Made by a program: the position numbers and the translations under genes. A DNA stretch of 64,000 nucleotides from Synechococcaceae cyanobacterium (GTDB lineage Bacteria; Cyanobacteriota; Cyanobacteriia; PCC-6307; Cyanobiaceae): positions 1 to 64,000 of the forward strand of contig CANCJV010000019.1 in NCBI GenBank assembly GCA_947378425.1, given 5' to 3'. Of this stretch, positions 58,290 through 64,000 are shown piece by piece (within the stretch, counting starts at the first letter, position 1; the number at the start of each line of letters is the position of its first letter). The notes below the pieces were generated by a model. The model searched no databases. It was given only the letters and a program-made list of their open reading frames with translations, and was not told the origin of the DNA.

Positions 58290-59900
58290 ATGGGAGGAAG
58301 GATTACCCCAAAGGCTCCGAAGTCAACCGGCCTTTCACCGCAGAGATTGGCGATGATCTGCCTAGCCACTCTGAACGTATCGATTCAGACCCATGGTGCC
58401 TTGGCCGCTGAGAGCCATTCCTGTGCGATAGAATCCACATCCAAGATTAGCTCAATCGATCAAAGCCGTTGCCTGCTGCGGCCAGTTCTGAAAGGAGCTG
58501 TACTTGGGCCAGTGCGAACCACGTTGCCAGACACCCTGGGCAAGATTCTAGCAACGAGTTCAATGAGCATCAGTCGAGATCAGTATCGGCGTTATCTCAG
58601 TCTCAAGGGGATTTCCGAAGCAGAGATTGGAGGCTCTCTAGACAGTCCTGTTTCACAAGCCAACAACAATGCAGCACAGGGCGAGCCTGTGCGGTATTTC
58701 ATCATCCACGACACCAGTACTCCCAACTATCTGGGAGCACCTTTCCCAGCTGACATTGACGCATCTTCGTGGGAAGGCAACCGTCTCAACCGTTGGCTCA
58801 AAGGTGAGCCTCTGGCCCATGTCTTCATTAGCCGAACAGGGGGATCGATAACCCCTATCGATTTTTCTCAGCCCTGGAGATCGACAGCCTACGAGTCGAA
58901 AGTGTGTGGTCTCCCATGCAAAGGGCTGTTCCTGGGTGTTGAGTTGGTTCAGCCTCGAAGAAGCGATCCGAGCGGTTCCGCAGAGAATGACATGCTCGCT
59001 CCGACCAACGGTTTCACTGAACCACAGCTTGAGAGATTGGCAGTGGTGTACATAGGCGCCAGTGTTCGCCGTGGAAAATGGCTGATCCCGGCATTTCATG
59101 CCGTACTTGATACTGACGTTCCTGGAGGACACGATGACCCACAGAATTTTGATCTGGAGCGTTGGGACAGGCAGCTGGCCAAGGTGATGGCGGCAGTTGC
59201 GGCAACCAAGGAAGTCAACTCTGGCTTCTCCTACCCTGCACCCGATCTCAACACCCTCAGTGCCAAGAATCTGTGGGCAACCTACTATCACATCTGGCCT
59301 GCCAAAGAACAGCCAGCAGGAATACCGCTGCTGGGAACTGACGGGCAGCCCATCAGCCCCCTGATTTCAGCGCTGGATTGGTGTAAGGGTGCCGTCGAAG
59401 GGACTCTGCAGATTAAATCAATCAATGGCGACAAAAAAACATACAATAACAGCGACAAGAATGGGCCATTGCAGGCGGACTGCAGGGGAATTCTGAAAAT
59501 CAATACATCGTGGATCGATGCCACATCGCGAAGCCGCTTTGCGCTAGCCAACGGGGAATACGGAGATGGAGTCAAAAACTATCGCCTTGTACCTTTTCGA
59601 ACCATCGCCGTCGATCCAACCTTCATCCCCTATGGCAGTGCTGTCTATATCCCGAGCTTTCGGGGACAATCTTTCAAACTTCCCAATGGAGTCACGACAG
59701 CCCATGATGGCTATTTCTTTGCAGCCGACACGGGAGGCGGCATCAAACAGAATCATATCGATGTTTTCATTGGCACAGACACAGTCAACCCCTTCCCGCA
59801 GCTCATTCTGAGCAATCCGTCGCCAACTTTCCCAGCATTTATCATCAACACCGAGGGCATCAAGGCTGCAATGGAAAAACTGCATCGTAAACAGCAATAA
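58290..59900 (+). CDS. Secreted amidase-like / 3D-domain cell-wall protein
   Basis: 536 residues with a signal-like segment (LAMICLATLNVSIQTHGALA). The middle domain resembles peptidoglycan amidases of the PGRP type: VRYFIIHDTSTPNY, LAHVFISRTGGSITP, FHAVLDTDVPGGHDDPQNFD. The C-terminal ~100 residues form a 3D (double-psi barrel) domain: FRTIAVDPTFIPYGSAVYIP, then FAADTGGGIKQNHIDVFIG, with the three conserved Asp. Both domains act on murein, so a lytic enzyme is likely. Plus strand, against the array direction. Confidence 0.85.
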   Translation: MGGRITPKAPKSTGLSPQRLAMICLATLNVSIQTHGALAAESHSCAIESTSKISSIDQSRCLLRPVLKGAVLGPVRTTLPDTLGKILATSSMSISRDQYRRYLSLKGISEAEIGGSLDSPVSQANNNAAQGEPVRYFIIHDTSTPNYLGAPFPADIDASSWEGNRLNRWLKGEPLAHVFISRTGGSITPIDFSQPWRSTAYESKVCGLPCKGLFLGVELVQPRRSDPSGSAENDMLAPTNGFTEPQLERLAVVYIGASVRRGKWLIPAFHAVLDTDVPGGHDDPQNFDLERWDRQLAKVMAAVAATKEVNSGFSYPAPDLNTLSAKNLWATYYHIWPAKEQPAGIPLLGTDGQPISPLISALDWCKGAVEGTLQIKSINGDKKTYNNSDKNGPLQADCRGILKINTSWIDATSRSRFALANGEYGDGVKNYRLVPFRTIAVDPTFIPYGSAVYIPSFRGQSFKLPNGVTTAHDGYFFAADTGGGIKQNHIDVFIGTDTVNPFPQLILSNPSPTFPAFIINTEGIKAAMEKLHRKQQ

Positions 59901-59944
59901 CGTTCTTTGGTTATCAGGAAATAACCTCACCCAGCTAAACTGAC

Positions 59945-60856
59945 ATGAAGGACTCAGCAAAAAAAGATTCAAACGCAGAAAGCGCGGGAGTCAGTCGTTG
60001 GCTTCAAGTTCATGACGGCTGGCTCAAGCTGGCTCAGATCATCGTAATCCCGCTCACACTTGGCCTTGCTACGTTTTTTCTAACATATTGCAATAACCAA
60101 GAGCAGCAGCGCCTAGCAGAAGATAAACGCTTTGTTGAAATAATCGACAAGCTCGAGACCACGATCAATACGAATGGGGCACAGAGCATCAGTGTGGATG
60201 CCCATCCGGCAATAGGCCTAACGCAAAAGGGGATCCATGAACTGGATAGCAAAGCAAGAATTTACCTTGCGATGCTTGGAGCCAAGGAAAAACTGAGAAT
60301 GTTGCTGTTTCTCTACAGTACTGGATTTGTAAAGCATAGTGTTGCCGATGCATCGACGTACCCAGGCACCATTGGCCTGTGCAGGTTGCAACCCTTGCCT
60401 CAGGCGACTTTGTATTGCAACATCACAAGTTCAGGCTTGCCGCTTGAGGGGCTAGATGCCTCCGGACAATCGCTGCGACAGATCAAACTTGTCTTCAGTT
60501 CGGCCAATGGTGCTGACTTCCATGACAGCGATCTGTATGGCGCAGAGCTGATGGGGACCAATCTTTTGAATGCCAACTTTAGCAGAGCTAACTTGAAGAG
60601 GGCGTACCTAATCAGCGCAGACCTGAGGAATGCCGACCTAAGAGGCAGTATTCTGTCAGGCGCGTATTTTCATTGCAGCCAACTGGCCAAGGCAGATTTC
60701 ACAGATGCGCAATGGAGCAACGACAACCCACCCAAGTACAACCAACGCACCGACTTTGGTGGCAAATATCCCTGGGAAGGCACCAATCGCGCCCCGTGGA
60801 CACTTGTTGATATCAAGAAGTTCAGGGATTGTCCATACAGTCCTAAGTCTGATTGA
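59945..60856 (+). CDS. Membrane-anchored pentapeptide-repeat protein
   Basis: 303 residues. An N-terminal helix (IIVIPLTLGLATFFLTYC) anchors it. Residues ~190-245 are pentapeptide repeats (ADFHDSDLYGAELMGTNLLN, ANFSRANLKRAYLISADLRN) that fold as a right-handed quadrilateral beta helix. Five to eleven coils; role unknown. Follows the amidase gene by 44 bases, probably co-transcribed. Confidence 0.8.
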   Translation: MKDSAKKDSNAESAGVSRWLQVHDGWLKLAQIIVIPLTLGLATFFLTYCNNQEQQRLAEDKRFVEIIDKLETTINTNGAQSISVDAHPAIGLTQKGIHELDSKARIYLAMLGAKEKLRMLLFLYSTGFVKHSVADASTYPGTIGLCRLQPLPQATLYCNITSSGLPLEGLDASGQSLRQIKLVFSSANGADFHDSDLYGAELMGTNLLNANFSRANLKRAYLISADLRNADLRGSILSGAYFHCSQLAKADFTDAQWSNDNPPKYNQRTDFGGKYPWEGTNRAPWTLVDIKKFRDCPYSPKSD

Positions 60857-60919
60857 GGTGCATTTCAAGGGAGGTGCATATTCACGCTGGCGTCCCCTCA
60901 GAGGTGTAACTGCACCGGA

Positions 60920-60944
60920 CCCACCCCGGCGTATCCGGGGTGGG
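60920..60944 (+). terminator. GC-rich hairpin after the pentapeptide gene
   Basis: CCCACCCCGG (60920-60929) and CCGGGGTGGG (60935-60944) pair perfectly around CGTAT. It lies 64 bases past the gene and may end transcription; only a short T-rich stretch (TTGTC) follows. It could also be the end of the IS256 remnant just below. Confidence 0.55.
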
Positions 60945-60990
60945 GTTGTCCGATGTCCTTGTTCCGAGAACGACCTCAACCAGACGAACC

Positions 60991-61205
60991 ATGCCCAGGA
61001 CCCAGAGTTCCGCTGCCCAGCTGGCACCGCTACTGGATGGCATGAGCGCCGGGGGTTAGCTGATCCCTGAGCTGGCCCGCTACGGCATGTAGAAGCTGAT
61101 CGAGCTGGAGGCAACGGCTGCGGTCAGTGCCGTCCGCCACGAACGCAGCGAGGAGCGGACCAACTACCTCAATGGCTACCTGCTGCGCCACCTGACCACC
61201 CAACG
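60991..61205 (+). pseudogene. IS256-family transposase, N-terminal remnant
   Basis: One frame reads SSAAQLAPLLDGMSAGG, a TAG, LIPELARYGM, a TAG, then KLIELEATAAVSAVRHERSE and ERTNYLNGYLLRHLTTQ. This is the standard start of IS256 (Mutator-type) transposases (ER.....RNGYR-like). Two stops break it and it ends exactly at the attC box (61198), so the rest has been lost. Confidence 0.75.
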
Positions 61206-61257
61206 CTCAGCATCAGCGGCGGCGCTGTGCGCCGTCCGATGCATGCTGATGTTAGGC
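61198..61257. other. attC site, 60 bases
   Basis: ACCCAAC (61198-61204) and GTTAGGC (61251-61257), both perfect consensus. CAGCATCAGCGGCGGCGC and GCGCCGTCCGATGCATGCTG form the compact hairpin with bulges. It is the shortest, most typical attC here. Confidence 0.9.
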
Positions 61258-62103
61258 CTTCTCGTCGAGCTCCTTAAGTGTGATCCCATCTTTGGTCTTC
61301 CATTCTGTAAGTCCGTTAGCGCCGCCTCCATGCACAGTTGCGGCTGCAGCGCTCGGGCTGGAGAACTCAGCGTCCCTGGTGAAGACCAAGAAGCCGTCCT
61401 TCTCAATAAGGACGCCGTCTGCAATGAGCTTCTTGCGAAGGGTGACAACGAATGGGTGCCTCTGTTGTGCAGACGGACGGTCTTTCAGCACGGCTGTCGA
61501 TCCACTGAACACAACGAAACCGTCAGGAGTGCGCTGTCCCCGAGCCTCCGCACCCTTGATGCGGCAGATGAGTTGGCTCTCCGGCTGGCCCGTTGCGGGA
61601 GCCTTCGTGATCGGTGTGAGAAGGTCTGATCCGAGGACGGGCTGTAGTTGACGAATACGGCCAAGGAATACCTCCATGTCTTCTCGATCAGACTCCGGAA
61701 GCTTTGAACCACCGGCCTGATTCTGCTCAATGGAGAAGCGGCCGACCTGAATAGCCTCGGCCAACAGGCGACTCTCTAAGTAGCGCACATGAGCTTTCGT
61801 GAGATTCTCATCCTTGCTAACGAACACGATCGCCGAGACCCAGAACTCTTTCCCTTTGTGCTGCTTAAGCCTGTCACGAATGACCTCTGCCTCCCCAATG
61901 TAGGCATGCGGCGCGTTCGTAGACGGATTGGTACCGGTAAGGACATATACGCCTGCCTTCTCGCACTCTTCACGTGCAACCAAACCGTCCAGCTCAGTAC
62001 GGGGAGCGGCGAGGGCCTTGCCAGTCCAGTTTGAGATCTCCGCTGTGCGAAGCGCCTTCGCATCCCCGTGCGGCAGGAAGAGCTTGATAGTTGCTGATGT
62101 CAC
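61252..62103 (-). CDS. GIY-YIG nuclease domain + DUF4357 protein (integron cassette gene)
   Basis: 283 residues. N-terminal GIY-YIG nuclease fold: GVYVL (51-55), HAYIGEAEVIRDRLKQH (YIG 68-70, Arg77) and LESRLLAEA (catalytic Glu ~110). The C-terminus has the DUF4357 motif FSSPSAAAATVHGGGANGLT and EWKTKDGITL. The TAA stop lies within the attC box GTTAGGC. Such GIY-YIG/DUF4357 proteins are common in mobile and defence regions; target unknown. A DNA-repair or restriction role is possible. Confidence 0.9.
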   Translation of the reverse strand: MTSATIKLFLPHGDAKALRTAEISNWTGKALAAPRTELDGLVAREECEKAGVYVLTGTNPSTNAPHAYIGEAEVIRDRLKQHKGKEFWVSAIVFVSKDENLTKAHVRYLESRLLAEAIQVGRFSIEQNQAGGSKLPESDREDMEVFLGRIRQLQPVLGSDLLTPITKAPATGQPESQLICRIKGAEARGQRTPDGFVVFSGSTAVLKDRPSAQQRHPFVVTLRKKLIADGVLIEKDGFLVFTRDAEFSSPSAAAATVHGGGANGLTEWKTKDGITLKELDEKA

Positions 62104-62116
62104 TTGAGCATCATAG

Positions 62117-62204
62117 GCCTAACGCCCCAGATCAGAAGCGGGCATGGGAATCTGGACTGAAATAGCAAACTAAGCTGCCCGTCTTCTGAACCTGGATGTT
62201 GGGC
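62117..62204. other. attC site (CAGATCAG type), well preserved
   Basis: GCCTAAC (62117-62123) and GTTGGGC (62198-62204), both consensus. Arms CCAGATCAGAAGCGGGC and GCCCGTCTTCTGAACCTGG pair with bulges. 88 bases. Confidence 0.9.
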
Positions 62205-62369
62205 AGCATCGACCAAGAATAGAATTCCAAGTAATTCTTTAGATTGAGGCACGAATATGAAAACAGCGATCTGCCATAATTAGGATTACGAAGAAATCGA
62301 CCATTCACGGGCGAATGGAGAATAGGCTTGCAGATAAGAGATCTCTGGGCTATTGTTAATCGAACTGAA

Positions 62370-62783
62370 TTACTCTGACTTGGATGAGAATGTTGGAAGG
62401 CTGGGCATTCCCATTCTTAGAAGTAACTGAAATGCCTCTTTGCGACTAAATCCTAATCGGACTAATTCATCAAAGTAGTTGCGGCTAAAGGCGGCGAGTT
62501 GGGCCCCAGTCTTCGGTTCAGCTAAGAATTCGAACTGAATCTGCATCATTGACGTCATAAGAGCTCTCATCATTGGCAACATTCCTTCCATTATCTTCTC
62601 CATGCTTGGCTCTGGGTCTTTTTGCTGTTGTTGTTGAGACAACACAAGAGGAGCGGCGGCTGACGGAAGGATTGATGACTGGAATAAAGCCGTAAAAACA
62701 AGCAGAATATGCGCTATAGCAAGATTTGGCTTGAGTGCCTTCGGCTTCTCAATAAAAGAATTGCGAAGCGGATTCGTGGTCAT
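62370..62783 (-). CDS. Small secreted or membrane protein (integron cassette gene)
   Basis: 137 residues from ATG 62783 (MTTNPLRNSFIEKPKALK); the frame opens to 62882 but those codons overlap the attC. A signal or anchor helix (LAIAHILLVFTALFQSSILP) precedes a Gln run (SQQQQQKD) and a helical part rich in Met (EKIMEGMLPMMRALMTSMMQ). The last residues include FSRNYFDELVRLGFSRKEAF. No family known. It is a single-gene cassette between attC 62117 and 62877. Confidence 0.7.
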   Translation of the reverse strand: MTTNPLRNSFIEKPKALKPNLAIAHILLVFTALFQSSILPSAAAPLVLSQQQQQKDPEPSMEKIMEGMLPMMRALMTSMMQIQFEFLAEPKTGAQLAAFSRNYFDELVRLGFSRKEAFQLLLRMGMPSLPTFSSKSE

Positions 62784-62876
62784 TCCGATGTCAGCAAAAT
62801 ACAAGTATATCAAAATCCTGCGGAACTGCCAATCGCCCCTGTTTCGTCTGCTGTTGGTTGAACCCTCGGCATAATC

Positions 62877-62961
62877 GCCCAACGCTCCAGATCAGAAGCG
62901 GGCGAAGATCTCGGCATTTGAACCAATTCATGCTCCCGCCTTCTGCATCTGGATGTTATCC
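62877..62961. other. attC site (CAGATCAG type)
   Basis: GCCCAAC (62877-62883) is consensus; GTTATCC (62955-62961) deviates. Arms CCAGATCAGAAGCGGGC and GCTCCCGCCTTCTGCATCTGG pair. 85 bases, 12 bases past the HEPN-like gene's stop. Confidence 0.82.
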
Positions 62962-62972
62962 GGGTAGTGTTG

Positions 62973-64000
62973 TTATCTAGTGGATCGTCTTGCGCTTCTC
63001 CTGGCCCAAGGAACATACTCTGTTTCACCTTTCCACATCCCTCTTCGAGTTCTACGGCTGTATCTTCCTGTGTAGCCTGATAGCGCAAGAACGAACAACT
63101 CAACATACCATTGCGCAACCAGCCAAGTCTCAGGGACCACTTTGCGTCTGGAGATCGCCAGATATTGTTTAGGGTGAATCAGATCATTTCGCATCTTGTT
63201 TATTGCATCTGGGGTGTCCTTCCAGGCCTTTTTCCGCTTGGCGGTATGAGATGCCGCAAGCTCCTTTGGAATGGAGACTGGAATCTTCAGCATTGTAGCC
63301 GCTTCACGAATGTCATCGGCAGCGTTCGTCTTGCGTTTTCCTCCGAGATAACTCAATGATAAACGATGCAATGCTGCATGAGATAGAATTAGTCCTCCGT
63401 CAATACCATGGCTGGCCCCGCCCACATTGCTCTGGAGGTACCAATAGACTGCCTCTGAGCAGGCCTTGCCAAGCGAGCCAGATTCTGACAACCGATAAAA
63501 GGCAGGAATAAATTCAACTAATGAACTTCCGAGAGACTCGTCTAGCCAACTAAATCTTGCTCGCATTGCCATAGAGGCGGGTACGCTCCATTCACGAAGA
63601 AGTACATCGCCATTTCTGCTTCGACCGATGCACAGGCCAGCGAAGGTTGGCATGCCATTTGCAAACGCAAGTAAAGTCCGAAATGTGCAGAGAAATTCTT
63701 CGGCTTCAGAAAGAGAGAACAGTTTACCGTCTCTCCTTGTTGCAGTGACCAAGTGAGAAAGAGAATACCTACCGGCTCTACGTGACGACTTATTGCCTTG
63801 ACTTGGCTCCTCTATCTGCTTGAAGGCAATCTTCCATTTTTCTGTTTCACTGCAAAGATCGGAAACAGAGAATTTATGAAAGTTGAATACGCTAATATCT
63901 AGGGAGAATAGCTTCTTCCGTTTGTTGGGATATAAGCGAATGCCTCTGCTGCTAAGCCTGAAGGTGGCCTTGACCTCACGAGCATTTGACGAAGGAGCCT
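62973..64000 (-). CDS. HEPN-like protein, partial (5' end outside window)
   Basis: The frame stays open to base 64000 (upstream of the TTG at 63752 it continues KWKIAFKQIEEPSQGNKSS), so 341 residues are visible and the start is outside. The C-terminal region reads KRKKAWKDTPDAINKMRNDL then IHPKQ, an R-x4-H motif like that of HEPN ribonucleases, after a helix-rich block and before VPETWLVAQWYVELFVLALS and GYTGRYSRR. HEPN proteins often act as RNases in defence and toxin systems; here this is inferred from the motif only. It is a cassette gene ending at attC 62877. Confidence 0.7.
   Translation of the reverse strand, partial: APSSNAREVKATFRLSSRGIRLYPNKRKKLFSLDISVFNFHKFSVSDLCSETEKWKIAFKQIEEPSQGNKSSRRAGRYSLSHLVTATRRDGKLFSLSEAEEFLCTFRTLLAFANGMPTFAGLCIGRSRNGDVLLREWSVPASMAMRARFSWLDESLGSSLVEFIPAFYRLSESGSLGKACSEAVYWYLQSNVGGASHGIDGGLILSHAALHRLSLSYLGGKRKTNAADDIREAATMLKIPVSIPKELAASHTAKRKKAWKDTPDAINKMRNDLIHPKQYLAISRRKVVPETWLVAQWYVELFVLALSGYTGRYSRRTRRGMWKGETEYVPWARRSARRSTR

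Larger units (their letters stand above)
50703..62961 (-). mobile_element. Chromosomal integron gene-cassette array (no integrase in window)
   Basis: Nine attC-like sites, each a pair of inverted core boxes (RYYYAAC ... GTTRRRY) enclosing an imperfect hairpin of 60-94 bases, are spaced 0.4-3.2 kb apart, with single unrelated genes between. Most genes read leftward with their stop codons 10-50 bases from the left-hand site, so array order is right to left. Three sites share CAGATCAGAAGCGGG; four share (C)CATCACCNGGCC. No tyrosine recombinase is seen. The array may continue past 64000. Confidence 0.85.

Overview
The window looks like a chromosomal segment of a GC-rich freshwater picocyanobacterium of the Synechococcus/Cyanobium type. 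The evidence is chlH (Mg-chelatase H subunit), a high-light-inducible chlorophyll-binding protein, and a run of proteins essentially confined to cyanobacteria (DUF2949, DUF3038+DUF4335, DUF3318, DUF3386, CGLD27, DUF4912). No database search was possible. Family names rest on motifs and remembered family patterns.

Region 1 (1 to about 35.9 kb) is the core chromosome: GC-rich, densely packed, mostly housekeeping. It carries DUF4912 (partial), a fused APH-like/P-loop kinase, TspO, the DUF3038-DUF4335 pair, apt, DUF2949, a UbiH-type FAD hydroxylase, an Hli protein, dapB, a large membrane HD-GYP protein, chlH, folP, tpiA, an S4 protein, an ABC exporter, a TrpXYZ-like ABC importer operon, DUF3386, carB, the overlapping cluster DUF3318-rsfS-CGLD27-asparaginase, and initiator tRNA-Met. 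After the tRNA, decay begins: a cyclase/kynurenine-formamidase-type pseudogene with two frameshifts and two stops.

Region 2 (about 36 to 45.9 kb) is an accessory island with lower GC. It holds a GNAT enzyme, a gene broken by one stop codon, an unknown membrane protein, a tight three-gene operon (small Cys-X-Cys protein, DUF692/MNIO iron oxidase, HvfC-like partner) that looks like a RiPP-type peptide-modification system, a broken IS1595-family element, a DUF1906 protein, a J-domain plus HNH two-gene operon, and a decayed methyltransferase.

Region 3 (45.9 to 50.7 kb) has a sulfatase co-encoded and translationally coupled with its formylglycine-generating enzyme, divergent from an outer-membrane beta-barrel protein.

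Region 4 (50.7 to 64 kb, running off the right edge) is a chromosomal integron cassette array. I recognise nine attC-like sites (some degenerate) separating mostly minus-strand single-gene cassettes: DUF1254, HicAB remnant, 2H-phosphoesterase/HAD fusion, SRPBCC, a broken amidohydrolase, an unknown membrane protein, GIY-YIG/DUF4357, a small secreted/membrane protein and a HEPN-like protein. No integrase lies in the window. Gene direction and the greater decay of the left-hand attC sites suggest that attI/intI, if present, is to the right of base 64000.
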